Assembly (NCBI GenBank): GCA_905479065.1
Contig: CAJQLB010000027.1
Location: 124,001 to 188,000, forward strand
Length of the DNA stretch: 64,000 bases
Direction of reading: 5' to 3'
From: an uncultured Flavobacteriaceae bacterium
GTDB taxonomy: Bacteria; Bacteroidota; Bacteroidia; Flavobacteriales; Flavobacteriaceae
A program made the translations under genes and the position numbers. The number at the start of each line of letters is the position of its first letter. The stretch's first letter is position 1. The notes beneath the pieces were generated by a model, which was given only the letters and a program-made list of their open reading frames with translations, did no database searches and was not told where the DNA came from. This document shows positions 52,595 to 62,386 of the stretch, piece by piece.

Positions 52595-53455
52595 ATGGCA
52601 AACTTAAAAGAAATACGTAACAGAATATCGTCAGTGTCTTCAACAATGCAGATAACTAGCGCTATGAAAATGGTGTCTGCTGCAAAGTTAAAAAAGGCCC
52701 AAGACGCTATTACAGCGATGCGTCCTTACTCAGATAAGTTGACAGAGTTATTGCAAAGTTTGAGTGCAACGTTAGATGCAGATTCTGGCAGTAAGTTTGC
52801 TCTTGAAAGAGAAGTTAAGCGCGTACTATTAGTTCCTATAACCTCAAATAGAGGTCTCGCTGGGGCATTTAATTCCAACATAATTAAAGAAACATTAAAA
52901 CTGAGCTCTGAAGACTATTTAAGCACTGAAATTAGTTATTTGACTATTGGTAAAAAAGCAAATGATGCCTTCAAAAAAACAAAGCATCTGATAGCGGATC
53001 GAAGTGAAATATTTGATGATTTAACTTATGATAATGCATCCGAAATTGCTCAAATTTTGATGGATACTTTTGTTGATGGAAAAGTTGATAAAGTTGTTCT
53101 TGTTTACAATAAATTTAAAAATGCTGCAACACAAGAAATAATGACGGAGCAATTTTTACCAATTGTCCCAACAAAAGACAATCTTAATTCAAATCTAGAT
53201 TATATATTCGAGCCATCTAAAGCTGAAATTGTTGAACAGCTAATACCTAAATCGTTGAAAACACAATTATTCAAAGCGATTAGAGATTCTTTTGCTAGTG
53301 AACATGGCGCAAGAATGACCGCGATGCATAAAGCAACCGATAACGCTACTGAATTGAGAGATCAATTGAAATTAACCTATAATAAAGCGCGTCAAGCATC
53401 TATTACAAACGAAATATTAGAAATTGTTGGCGGGGCAGAAGCCTTGAATAATTAA
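52595..53455 (+). CDS. atpG: F0F1 ATP synthase subunit gamma
   Basis: 286 residues. The N-terminal coiled-coil half (LKEIRNRISSVSSTMQITSAMKMVSAAKLKKAQ) and the C-terminal half (HGARMTAMHKATDNATELRDQLKLTYNKARQASITNEILEIVGGAEAL) form the rotating central shaft. The central Rossmann-like domain includes SNRGLAGAFN. It is the last gene of this operon and is followed by a clear terminator, so beta and epsilon subunits must be supplied from another locus. Confidence 0.97.
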   Translation: MANLKEIRNRISSVSSTMQITSAMKMVSAAKLKKAQDAITAMRPYSDKLTELLQSLSATLDADSGSKFALEREVKRVLLVPITSNRGLAGAFNSNIIKETLKLSSEDYLSTEISYLTIGKKANDAFKKTKHLIADRSEIFDDLTYDNASEIAQILMDTFVDGKVDKVVLVYNKFKNAATQEIMTEQFLPIVPTKDNLNSNLDYIFEPSKAEIVEQLIPKSLKTQLFKAIRDSFASEHGARMTAMHKATDNATELRDQLKLTYNKARQASITNEILEIVGGAEALNN

Positions 53456-53476
53456 TTCTAATTTATAAAATGTAAT

Positions 53477-53508
53477 AAAGCTAAACGTTCTTGTTTAGCT
53501 TTTGTCGT
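53477..53508 (+). terminator. Terminator of the atp operon
   Basis: A perfect 10-bp stem (AAAGCTAAAC 53477-53486, GTTTAGCTTT 53493-53502) with a 6-nt loop and a short T-rich tail, 21 bp after the atpG stop. Confidence 0.75.
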
Positions 53509-53528
53509 TTATTAGATTGTCGCGAACA

Positions 53529-53536
53529 TAATTTTG
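53529..53536 (+). promoter_or_regulatory. -7 promoter box for the T9SS-secreted propeller protein
   Basis: TAATTTTG matches TAnnTTTG, 82 nt before the ATG. A TTTG at 53501-53504 would give a spacer of 24 bp, longer than usual. Confidence 0.35.
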
Positions 53537-53618
53537 TTTAACGAAAAGCGATTATAATTAAACAGTAATTGAAAAAATAGTCTTAATTTAGAACATTATT
53601 TAAAAATAAACACTAAAA

Positions 53619-56600
53619 ATGAAAACACTAAAACACTTATTGCTTGGTGCTTTGTTATGTTTTGTGGTTGTTACAGCCATTATAACTAATTGGCACAATC
53701 AAAAAACAGATGTTTTAATGTCACCCAACGACATTACAAAAATTCATGAAGATAATTTAAAAAACAGTCCTTTCAAAGAATCGTTGTTATTAGATAAAGA
53801 GCAGCGTAAAGATGCAGGTTTGCCTCCAAACAAGTATTATGAGGAAGAATATGAATTAACTATGAATCCGGTGTTGGGCCGACCTACATTCGAAAACCTT
53901 CCAGAGATTAGAAATCAAATAAAGTCGTTTGAAGGATTGAGAACTCCTGGAGACGGTATTGATGAAGATTGGGTTTCAAGAGGTCCTGATAATCTTGGAG
54001 GAAGAACTAGAGCTGTGATGTTTGATCCAAATGATAATTCAAATGAAACTGTTTTTGCAGGCGGTGTTAGTGGTGGATTATGGAAGAACACAGGTATATC
54101 TGATGCAAATACTGTATGGTCAAGAGTCAATATTCCGAGCAATCTAAATGTTTCTGTTTTGACTTACGATCCGAATGATTTTAACATATTTTATGCAGGA
54201 ACAGGTGAATCATATACAAGTGGCGATGTAAACGGTGACGGTGTATGGATGTCTGAAGATGCTGGGGAAACATGGAAAAACGTCTTTGGTGGAATTTCTG
54301 GACCTACAACGTTTCAATCTGCCTCAGATATTACCATTAATGCTCCAGGAGATATTGCAGGAGATTATTTATCAACACCGACTACTGCCTTTGGATCTAC
54401 AATCACTTCAGTTATAACTGCTGATTTAGTATTAGCTAATGACACATCCATAGCACCAGCGGAGGGTTGTGAAGAGTTTGGTGCTGAAGTCTCAGGTAAA
54501 ATAGCTTTGATTAGGAGAGGGTCTTGTAACTTTACCGTTAAGGTTAAAAATGCTCAAGATGAAGGAGCTGTTGCAGCTATCATTATGAATAATATTCCTG
54601 GCTCCCCTATTAGTATGGGAGGTGAAGATGCTTCAATTACAATACCGGCAGTGATGATTTCCAAAGCAGACGGAGATTTAATCGAAGCAGCATTAGCTGA
54701 AGGAGATGTTAATGTTTCTATGAATCCTTTATCAGGAGATTTTACTGGTAATCTTGTTCCAGGAATTCAGCATATTAATGACATAAAAATTAAAGATAAT
54801 AATGGAATCTCAGAGGTCTATGTGGCCGCAGGCGAATCATTTTATGGTGATGCTAACTCGACAACATATTTGGGAGGTCCAGAATTAGGCCTCTATAAAT
54901 CAATTGATCAAGGAGATTCATGGACTGAATTAAACATGCCATTGACGGCATCAGGAAAGAAACACGAGCCAAATGACATTGAAGTGGGAGCTGATGGAAA
55001 AATTTGGGTTTCTACAATTTCGAGCTCTATTTATGGAGAGGGTGGAGGAAAGGTATTTTCATCTGAAGATGGAGAAACGTTTACAAATGCATACACTTTA
55101 GAAGGCGCTAACAGGACTCAAATAGCAGTTTCTTCACAAGATGCAGATAAAGTTTATATACTCGCACAAATCTCAGAAGGTGTAGCGATGGAAGTTACAA
55201 CAGATGGATTTGCTACAGGAACTTCGGATATGGCACTCCCGAACGATGCTGATACGGGAATTAGTGCAACAGATTTTACAAGAGGTCAAGCTTTCTATGA
55301 TTTAATGTTAGAAGTTGATCCTACAGATGATGACGTTATCTATAGTGGAGGAATTGATTTATTTAAGTCAGAAAATTCTGGGACTTCTTGGAACCAATTT
55401 ACGCATTGGTATGCCGGTTTTGGTTATCAATATGCACATGCGGATCAGCACGGAATGACATTTTCTAATTCAGATCCTAATACAGTTTTATTTGGGAATG
55501 ATGGAGGCGTGTTTTATTCTAACAACGGCGGGACAAATACCTTAGAGAGAAATAAAGGCTTTATTACGTCTCAATTTTATACTGTCGGCGTTGCCCCAAC
55601 TACCGCGTTTGATGGTGCTGAATACTTTGTGGGAGGCCTCCAAGACAATGGGACACATTTATTTTCAAATGCAGACCCTGGTATCAATAGCTCTGTTGAA
55701 ACCTATGGAGGAGATGGAGCTTACAGCTTTTTTGATCAAGACGGAACAGACCAATACTACATAAGAAACTATGTTTATAATAATGGTATTAATTTGTATA
55801 ATTTATCGAATAATCAAAGTATCACGATAAATAGTGAGAGTAGTAGTATAGGATCGTTTATTAATCCGCAAGGATTAGATTCAAACTTGGATATTTTATA
55901 CTCTAATTATTCCTCGGGTTCAGATGCTGCAATTAGAAGATATGCGGGAATAAAATCTCAAGGAACTATAGAAAAAACAAGTTTAACAAGTACAGAACTT
56001 GTTAGTAGACCAACGGCATTTACCGTATCACCTTACACAACTTCTTCTTCAACCTTGTTAGTTGGAACTGTTTTGGGTGATATTATTAAATTAGAAAATG
56101 CTGAAGCAACTCCGACATGGACTAATATCGAAACATTAAATATTATTGTTGGAAGTATATCAGATATTGAGTATGGCGCATCAGAAAATGATATTTTTGT
56201 GACTGTTCATAATTATGGCGTACAGAGTATATGGTACACTAATGATGGAGGGGCCAATTGGTATGGAAAAGAAGGAGATTTACCCGACATGCCAGTTAAA
56301 GCAATATTACAGAGTCCATTAAATCCGGAAGAGGTCATTGTTGGAACAGAATTAGGCGTGTGGTATACCACTAACTTTTTGTCTACAAACCCAAACTGGC
56401 TGCCTGCTTTTAATGGAATGTCAAATGCAAAAGTCATGGATTTAGATTTGAGAGATGATAATGCAATATACGCAGCTACTTACGGTAGAGGTATTTTTTC
56501 TGGACAATTTATTATAGATCCAAATGGTGATGATGATGGAGATGGTGTTCCTAACGGGACAGATAATTGTCCGAATACAGCAAATCCAGATCAAGCAGAT

Positions 56601-57596
56601 ACTGATGGCAATGGTATCGGAGATGCCTGTCAAGATACGGATGGAGATAGTGTCATCGATACAGAAGATAATTGTGTTGAAACCCCTAATGTTGATCAAT
56701 TAGACACAGATGGAAATGGTGTGGGTGATGCTTGCCAAGATTCGGATGGAGATTCCGTTTTTGACAATGAAGATAATTGTATAGATACACCAAATCCCGA
56801 TCAGTTAGACACCAATGGAAATGGCGTAGGAGATATTTGTGATACAAGCTATGAAAACACAGACAACATCATTCTGGAAGTTATTTCGGAGTCATGTGAA
56901 AATCAAGATAATGGTATCATTAATATAACGGTTACTGAAACATATGTTTCATACACGGTTACTGTTACAGGAGACGGAACTGATGAAAATGAAACAATGA
57001 CATCAGACTCAATAAGTTTTGATAACCTATCGGTTGGAGCTTACACTGTTTGTGTAAATGTTGACGGAAGAGATTTTGAGCAATGTTTTGAAATAAATAT
57101 TGACGCGGCAGTTCCTTTAGACGGTATATTTGGCTTGGTAGATGATAGTAATGGTGACAGCGACGTAGAAACCACAATGGTTAACATCAATTCGGGAACA
57201 CCTCCGTTCACAGTAATGTTTAATAACGATATCATTTTAATTACAAATGAAAAAATCTTTGAGGTTGAAACAATGGGCTCTGGTTTATTAGAGATTAAAT
57301 CCGGAAAAGCTTGTGAAGGAATAATGAGTAGAGCAATGGAAGGCAGTAATATTTTAAATTTTGTTGCAAGCCCTAATCCGGTAATCGATGTTTTAAAAAT
57401 CACATTGCCTGAAATATCACAAAATGCAGTCTATACAGAAATCTTTGATATTAATGGGAAATTGATTTATAAGAGTGAAATTCAAGTATATAATTCTAAA
57501 AGTATTAATATCCCATTCAGCAGTTTTAGTAGTGGTCTTTACTTTGTAAAGCTTTCGTTGAATGAGCCTAAAACTATTAAAATCATAAAAAAATAA
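53619..57596 (+). CDS. T9SS-secreted propeller protein with PA domain, TSP3 repeats and type A sorting domain
   Basis: 1325 residues. A signal peptide (about 1-24) is followed by sortilin/BNR-like propeller repeats in two parts (about 105-240 and 390-955), with GGLWKNTG, VWMSEDAGETWK and FKSENSGTSWN as repeat signatures. Between the parts sits a protease-associated (PA) domain (about 270-362, with GKIALIRRGSCNFTVKV). Three thrombospondin type 3 calcium-binding repeats (966-1075, DxDGDxxxDxxDNC) follow, and the C-terminus (1247-1325, ASPNPVIDVLKI to LYFVKLSLNE) is a type A T9SS sorting domain. No protease domain is visible. It is probably displayed at the cell surface, perhaps binding polymers. 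Confidence 0.88.
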   Translation: MKTLKHLLLGALLCFVVVTAIITNWHNQKTDVLMSPNDITKIHEDNLKNSPFKESLLLDKEQRKDAGLPPNKYYEEEYELTMNPVLGRPTFENLPEIRNQIKSFEGLRTPGDGIDEDWVSRGPDNLGGRTRAVMFDPNDNSNETVFAGGVSGGLWKNTGISDANTVWSRVNIPSNLNVSVLTYDPNDFNIFYAGTGESYTSGDVNGDGVWMSEDAGETWKNVFGGISGPTTFQSASDITINAPGDIAGDYLSTPTTAFGSTITSVITADLVLANDTSIAPAEGCEEFGAEVSGKIALIRRGSCNFTVKVKNAQDEGAVAAIIMNNIPGSPISMGGEDASITIPAVMISKADGDLIEAALAEGDVNVSMNPLSGDFTGNLVPGIQHINDIKIKDNNGISEVYVAAGESFYGDANSTTYLGGPELGLYKSIDQGDSWTELNMPLTASGKKHEPNDIEVGADGKIWVSTISSSIYGEGGGKVFSSEDGETFTNAYTLEGANRTQIAVSSQDADKVYILAQISEGVAMEVTTDGFATGTSDMALPNDADTGISATDFTRGQAFYDLMLEVDPTDDDVIYSGGIDLFKSENSGTSWNQFTHWYAGFGYQYAHADQHGMTFSNSDPNTVLFGNDGGVFYSNNGGTNTLERNKGFITSQFYTVGVAPTTAFDGAEYFVGGLQDNGTHLFSNADPGINSSVETYGGDGAYSFFDQDGTDQYYIRNYVYNNGINLYNLSNNQSITINSESSSIGSFINPQGLDSNLDILYSNYSSGSDAAIRRYAGIKSQGTIEKTSLTSTELVSRPTAFTVSPYTTSSSTLLVGTVLGDIIKLENAEATPTWTNIETLNIIVGSISDIEYGASENDIFVTVHNYGVQSIWYTNDGGANWYGKEGDLPDMPVKAILQSPLNPEEVIVGTELGVWYTTNFLSTNPNWLPAFNGMSNAKVMDLDLRDDNAIYAATYGRGIFSGQFIIDPNGDDDGDGVPNGTDNCPNTANPDQADTDGNGIGDACQDTDGDSVIDTEDNCVETPNVDQLDTDGNGVGDACQDSDGDSVFDNEDNCIDTPNPDQLDTNGNGVGDICDTSYENTDNIILEVISESCENQDNGIINITVTETYVSYTVTVTGDGTDENETMTSDSISFDNLSVGAYTVCVNVDGRDFEQCFEINIDAAVPLDGIFGLVDDSNGDSDVETTMVNINSGTPPFTVMFNNDIILITNEKIFEVETMGSGLLEIKSGKACEGIMSRAMEGSNILNFVASPNPVIDVLKITLPEISQNAVYTEIFDINGKLIYKSEIQVYNSKSINIPFSSFSSGLYFVKLSLNEPKTIKIIKK

Positions 57597-57601
57597 TTAT
57601 T

Positions 57602-58321
57602 ATGAAAAAAGCGATAACCTTGTATTTATCCTTAGCAGTATTATGTATTGCTGGATCCTGCAGTAGTGGAGGTGACGATGACAGCCCAGGTCCAACTCCT
57701 CCTCCACCAGCCGAGAATAATAACCCTACAGCAGTTTCACAATTAATATATCCGTCGTCAGATTTACTTTGTATCGAAAGCACGATAATATTTGAATGGG
57801 GAGCAGCCTCAGATGTTGATGGCGATCCAATCAGTTATATTCTTGTTGTTGCCGAAGATAGAAACTTTACTAACATTGTCGAACAGCGAACAGTTTCAAC
57901 GACTAGTCTTTCAATAACTCTGCAACCAGGTGTTGCATATTATTGGAAAGTAACAGCCATTGATAATCAAGGTGGTGAATCAGATTCTTCAGCGACTTTT
58001 GCTTTTTTCACAGAAGGTGTGGGCATTTCAAATCATGCTCCGTTTAGCGCAGCTTTAAATGCTCCAGATGATGAAGGTTTTGTAAGTGAGGGAAGCGTGA
58101 ACTTAAACTGGACAGGTAGTGATTCTGACTCTGGAGATGTATTGACATATGATTTGTTTTTTGGAGAATTAGATCCAGCTGAACTTATTGAGACAGACTT
58201 ATCAGAAGACAATTTTGATGTCACTGTAATTTCTGGTAAAACATATTATTGGAAAGTAGATACTACAGATGATTCAGGTTTAAAAACAATAGGTCAAACT
58301 TGGATGTTTACGGTAAACTAG
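57602..58321 (+). CDS. Surface-type lipoprotein with two fibronectin III-like repeats
   Basis: 239 residues. SPII signal with Cys20 (AGSC), followed by SSGGDDDS, which resembles the acidic lipoprotein export signal that sends Bacteroidota lipoproteins to the cell surface, and a Pro-rich linker. Two beta-sandwich repeats of about 95 residues each end in YYWKVTAIDNQGGES and YYWKVDTTDDSGLKT, a fibronectin III-like pattern. It starts 5 bp after the propeller protein and is closed by a terminator, so the two secreted proteins form one operon and may work together outside the cell. Confidence 0.8.
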   Translation: MKKAITLYLSLAVLCIAGSCSSGGDDDSPGPTPPPPAENNNPTAVSQLIYPSSDLLCIESTIIFEWGAASDVDGDPISYILVVAEDRNFTNIVEQRTVSTTSLSITLQPGVAYYWKVTAIDNQGGESDSSATFAFFTEGVGISNHAPFSAALNAPDDEGFVSEGSVNLNWTGSDSDSGDVLTYDLFFGELDPAELIETDLSEDNFDVTVISGKTYYWKVDTTDDSGLKTIGQTWMFTVN

Positions 58322-58344
58322 GCAGGTAATTTTAAAAGTAAGCT

Positions 58345-58386
58345 AATGAGCACTTTAATTTTATTTTAGTGCTCATTTTTTATTTA
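58345..58386 (+). terminator. Terminator after the surface lipoprotein gene
   Basis: A perfect 10-bp stem (AATGAGCACT 58345-58354, AGTGCTCATT 58368-58377) with a 13-nt loop, followed by TTTTTATTT. Confidence 0.8.
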
Positions 58387-58460
58387 AATAGCTAGAGATC
58401 TGAACCCTTCATTTTTGGCATGGCTATTGTTTAATATTAGTAATATTAACCTTTGAGTAA

Positions 58461-58973
58461 ATGAAGACAATGTATAAACTATTTAATTTATTGATGTTAA
58501 TAGTTGTGGTAATTAGTTGTTCACACTGTTCCAGTACTAATGATTTGCAGAAAAACCCTCCTTTTGATCTTGAAAAGGTCTATTATGAGTATTGGACTTC
58601 TGGTGTATCAGGTGGTGGATCTGGAATAAATGTGTTTATTGAATTGAAAAAAGAGTTCGTACAATTAGACAGTATTTATTTTAGGGGGAAGGTTGTAAGC
58701 CTCGAGGTTAAACCAGGCAATAAGAAATTGTTTATCGGAAGAATTTTGTATCCGCCGTCAAATAAATTCGATAGGAAACTTAGTAAGGAGTCTTTAAATG
58801 AGTATAATAATAAAGCACCAATTATTGAAATAAATACTTTTTATAATTTAGAGCAAGACGAGTGCGTCGTAACCTACGAGTCAAGGGGTGAAATTAAGTA
58901 TTACAAGATTACCAATATGGTTGAAAAAAGAAGACATGATGTTCCAATGACTTCCATGGCTACAAAGAACTAA
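58461..58973 (+). CDS. Small conserved-looking lipoprotein, function unknown
   Basis: 170 residues with an SPII signal (VISC, Cys20). The mature part contains VYYEYWTSGVSGGGSGINVFIEL, a Gly-rich motif seen in a Flavobacteriia lipoprotein family without known function, then alternating strands suggesting a small beta-sandwich. It stands alone between a terminator and the flippase gene, with a 49-bp gap to the latter. No partner or substrate can be proposed. Confidence 0.7.
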   Translation: MKTMYKLFNLLMLIVVVISCSHCSSTNDLQKNPPFDLEKVYYEYWTSGVSGGGSGINVFIELKKEFVQLDSIYFRGKVVSLEVKPGNKKLFIGRILYPPSNKFDRKLSKESLNEYNNKAPIIEINTFYNLEQDECVVTYESRGEIKYYKITNMVEKRRHDVPMTSMATKN

Positions 58974-59025
58974 TGTTGCAAAACGTTTCACAATAGCGTA
59001 CTTTTAAAATTCATAATTATTATTG

Positions 59026-60504
59026 TTGAGTACATTTCAAAATCTTTTTAAACAGACATTTGTCTATGGGCTAGCGACGGTGCTCCCCCGGATGCTAACT
59101 TTTTTATTGGTTCCATTGTATACAGAAGTTTTGGCCGTTGGAGTGTATGGTAAAGTTTCTATAATTTTTTCTTGGTTTGCTATTTTTAATGTCATTTTAG
59201 CTTATGGAATGGAAACGGCATTTTTTAGATTTTTTAATAAGGAATCTGATAAGGAGTTTGTAACAAGTACTTCAGCTCTTTCAATAATTTTTACATCCAT
59301 AACAATTTTTTTAGCAGCATTATTTTTTAAAACCCAGTTAGCTTCTTTAATTGACATTAAAGTAGAATATCTCAATTTTGTATTATGGATCTTATTTTTA
59401 GATGCGTTAGTAATTATTCCATTTGCTTGGCTTCGAGCTAAAGAGCAGCCAACTCGATATGCTGTTATCAAGATTACAAATGTTGTTGTAAATATCAGTT
59501 TTAATTTATTTTTCTTACTTTTTTTAGAAGATTTCGCTTCAGAAAACTCACTGTTTAATACCTTGTATAAATCTAATTATGAAATTAATTACATTCTTGT
59601 TTCGACATTAGTTGCGAGTGTGGTTACATTAATGTTGATGTTTCCTTTTTACAAAAGGATCAACTATACATTTAATGTTGCTCTGTGGAGAAAAATGTTA
59701 GAGTATGCTTTTCCGGTACTAATTGCAGGGCTTGCTTATACAATTAATGAGACATTCAATAGAATTCTTTTAGACAGTAGTTTATCTACAGCATTAGATT
59801 CAGAACGTGAGGTGGGAATGTTTTCAGCTTGTTATAAATTAGCTTTATTTATGACATTATTTGCCACAGCTTTTAGACTAGGTATTGAGCCATACTTCTT
59901 TAGTCACTCTAACAGTCGTAATCCTCAAAAGAATTATGCTAAAATTTTAGAATATTTTGTTATTCTTGGAAGTGTTATTTTAGTAACCGTTGTTGTGTTC
60001 GCAGATATTATAAAGGTATTGATTATTAGAGATGAGGCCTTTTGGGAGGCCATGTGGATTGTCCCAATAATTTTAATTGCCAGTTTTTGTTTAGGAATAT
60101 ATCATAATCTTTCTGTTTGGTATAAAATTACTGATAGAACAAAGTTTGGAGCATATATATCAATGTTTGGAGCAATGATTACTTTAGGGTTAAACGTATG
60201 GTTAATCCCAATAATGGGATATAAAGGCTCTGCATTGGCTACACTCGCAGCCTATTCTAGCATGGTTTTATTGTCTTATGTTTTTAGTAGAAAATATTAT
60301 CCTATACCATATAATCTAAATAAAATTGGGGCATATCTTTTTTTCTCCATTTCAATGTCTGTTATTGTATTCTATTATTTCAGGGAGAACTATCTAATAA
60401 CGGTACCTTTACTTTGTGTATTTATTATTGCGATATTCCTCTTAGAAAAGAATGAATGGGAGCAATTGATTAATTCAGAAAAGAATAAGAATTCTAATAT
60501 TTAA
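59026..60504 (+). CDS. Oligosaccharide flippase family membrane protein
   Basis: 493 residues or one fewer, with 12-14 predicted transmembrane helices of the MOP superfamily. The conserved beginning is FQNLFKQTFVYGLATVLPRMLTFLLVPLYT. There is no ATG before it; TTG at 59026 gives M-STFQ and is chosen over the TTG at 59023. This gene next to dut is a recurrent arrangement in Flavobacteriia and is not tied to the variable polysaccharide locus, so its lipid-linked substrate may be a core envelope component. The dut gene follows after 35 bp. Confidence 0.85.
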   Translation: MSTFQNLFKQTFVYGLATVLPRMLTFLLVPLYTEVLAVGVYGKVSIIFSWFAIFNVILAYGMETAFFRFFNKESDKEFVTSTSALSIIFTSITIFLAALFFKTQLASLIDIKVEYLNFVLWILFLDALVIIPFAWLRAKEQPTRYAVIKITNVVVNISFNLFFLLFLEDFASENSLFNTLYKSNYEINYILVSTLVASVVTLMLMFPFYKRINYTFNVALWRKMLEYAFPVLIAGLAYTINETFNRILLDSSLSTALDSEREVGMFSACYKLALFMTLFATAFRLGIEPYFFSHSNSRNPQKNYAKILEYFVILGSVILVTVVVFADIIKVLIIRDEAFWEAMWIVPIILIASFCLGIYHNLSVWYKITDRTKFGAYISMFGAMITLGLNVWLIPIMGYKGSALATLAAYSSMVLLSYVFSRKYYPIPYNLNKIGAYLFFSISMSVIVFYYFRENYLITVPLLCVFIIAIFLLEKNEWEQLINSEKNKNSNI

Positions 60505-60539
60505 TTCCAGAAATAGAACATTAATTTTAAACACAAATC

Positions 60540-60974
60540 ATGACTATAAAAATTATAAATAAATCTAATCATGAATTACCTTCTTATGAGACCATAGCTT
60601 CTGCTGGTTTAGACTTGAGGGCTAACATATCCGAGACTATTGAATTGAAGCCTTTAGAGAGATGCATTGTTGGAACGGGTCTATTTATAGAATTGCCTGT
60701 GGGTGTTGAAGCACAAGTTCGTTCGAGGAGTGGCCTTGCTGTTAAAAATGGTGTATGTGTACTTAACTCGCCAGGAACTATAGATGCAGATTATCGAGGT
60801 GAAATTGGGGTTGTTTTAGTGAACTTATCTAAAGAAGATTTTAGTATTATAAATGGTGAGCGTATTGCTCAACTCGTTATATCTCGTCATGAAAGAGCTG
60901 TATGGCAAGAGGTTGAAAAGCTTTCTGTTACCGAACGAGGTGAAGGAGGCTTTGGGAGTACCGGAACTTTATGA
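60540..60974 (+). CDS. dut: dUTP diphosphatase
   Basis: 144 residues, trimeric dUTPase type. It hydrolyses dUTP to dUMP and keeps uracil out of DNA. All five family motifs are visible: [27 protein letters not shown] with the nucleophile-positioning Asp, RIAQLV, and the C-terminal [10 protein letters not shown] arm. It lies in a row with the flippase, TPR, DUF4292 and EnvC-like genes and is probably cotranscribed with them. Confidence 0.97.
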   Translation: MTIKIINKSNHELPSYETIASAGLDLRANISETIELKPLERCIVGTGLFIELPVGVEAQVRSRSGLAVKNGVCVLNSPGTIDADYRGEIGVVLVNLSKEDFSIINGERIAQLVISRHERAVWQEVEKLSVTERGEGGFGSTGTL

Positions 60975-61024
60975 AAAGTGTATAATCAAAAATTTAAAAT
61001 TTATATTGGTTCTCAAAATTGAAC

Positions 61025-62386
61025 ATGAATTTCACAAATATGTTTAGAGGTTTGTTTTTAGGGATGGTATTAATTCCTAAGATAGCTATCACTCAAGTTG
61101 ATTTCAATAAGACACCTGAGGATAATTCTATTGATTCTACAGAGAAATTTCAAGAATACTTTTTTGAAGCTCTTAAGCAGAAAGGAATTGAAAACTATGA
61201 TAGAGCTGTAGTATCTTTATTAAAATGTGTCGAATTAGATGACACAGAGGCTGCAGTATACTTTGAATTAGGAAAAAGTTACATTCAGCTCAAAAATTTT
61301 GGTGCTGCTGAAAACTCTTTAAAATTAGCCATAGATAAAAATCCTAATAATGAATGGTACCTAAATAAGTTATATGGTGTTTATGAGCAAATAGATGATT
61401 ATGACAATGCTCTTAAAATAATAAAATTATTAATTAAATATCATCCTGATTACGAAGAGAATTTAGCAAATTTATACGCAAAACACGATAAATCTAGACA
61501 AGCTTTAAAGGTTTTAGACGATATGGATAATAAGTATGGATACTCAAAATCTCGAGATTATTTGAGAAATAAAATTTACAATGCCAAAGGGGACGACCAA
61601 GGGCGTATTGAAAATTTAAAACGACGGATTGATCTTAATCCACAAGATGAACAAAATTACTTAGTGTTAATTTATAGGTATAGTGAACAAAACAATAAAA
61701 AAGAAGCTTTTAAAACGGCCCAAAAGCTTTTAAAAAATATTCCTTCATCAATATTAGTTCACTTAGCATTGTATAAATTTTATTTGGAAGATAATGATAC
61801 CGAGAAAGCAATTAATTCAATGAGTATTGTTTTAAAAAGCGTTAAGGTGAAGCCCGAAGCAAAAAATAGAGTATTAAATGACTTTATAAAATTCACACAA
61901 GATCATCCAGAGTATGAAAACAGATTATTAGAAATTACAACAGAAATTTCTGCCGATAGCTCATTAAAATCAACCTCTGAGATGGCTCAATACCACTTAC
62001 AGGCAGGTAATAAAACAGAGGCTTTAAGCTTATTTAAAACTAGTTTAAAAAGTAATCCTAATGATTTTAAGTCAATTAAAAATGTAGTTCTGATACAGAT
62101 CGATTTGGAGATGTTTGTAGAGGCAATCGAATTTAGTTCTAAAATGCTTGAACGATACCCTAATCAACCAATTTTGTATTTAGCGAACGGTGTTGCTAAT
62201 AACTATATGCAATTGTATCAAGAGGCGGTAAATGCTTTGGAGATTGGAATAGATTATGTCGTTGATAATAAAATGATGGAAATAGATTTCTATAAACAAT
62301 TAAGTCTTTCACATAAAAATTTAAATAATATACGACAATCTCAATCGTTTTTAAAAAAAGCAGAGATATTATTAAATGGACAGTAA
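61025..62386 (+). CDS. Tetratricopeptide repeat protein, exported
   Basis: 453 residues from the ATG at 61025; a TTG two codons upstream is less likely. A signal peptide (MNFTNMFRGLFLGMVLIPKIAIT) is followed by TPR motifs along most of the length, clearest at about 40-110 (AVVSLLKCVELDDTEAAVYFELGKSYIQLKNF) and near 325-450. It probably acts as a periplasmic scaffold. Its 3' end overlaps the DUF4292 gene by 11 bp. No enzymatic domain is seen. Confidence 0.82.
   Translation: MNFTNMFRGLFLGMVLIPKIAITQVDFNKTPEDNSIDSTEKFQEYFFEALKQKGIENYDRAVVSLLKCVELDDTEAAVYFELGKSYIQLKNFGAAENSLKLAIDKNPNNEWYLNKLYGVYEQIDDYDNALKIIKLLIKYHPDYEENLANLYAKHDKSRQALKVLDDMDNKYGYSKSRDYLRNKIYNAKGDDQGRIENLKRRIDLNPQDEQNYLVLIYRYSEQNNKKEAFKTAQKLLKNIPSSILVHLALYKFYLEDNDTEKAINSMSIVLKSVKVKPEAKNRVLNDFIKFTQDHPEYENRLLEITTEISADSSLKSTSEMAQYHLQAGNKTEALSLFKTSLKSNPNDFKSIKNVVLIQIDLEMFVEAIEFSSKMLERYPNQPILYLANGVANNYMQLYQEAVNALEIGIDYVVDNKMMEIDFYKQLSLSHKNLNNIRQSQSFLKKAEILLNGQ

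Noticed and set aside
56520-56850. Tandem DNA repeats resembling a satellite or CRISPR
   Set aside because: They encode three TSP3 calcium-binding repeats. The periodicity is protein-level and there are no spacers.
57041-57403. 120-codon minus-strand frame inside the T9SS protein gene
   Set aside because: It lies wholly inside a gene with clear domains, and its composition is that of an antisense shadow.
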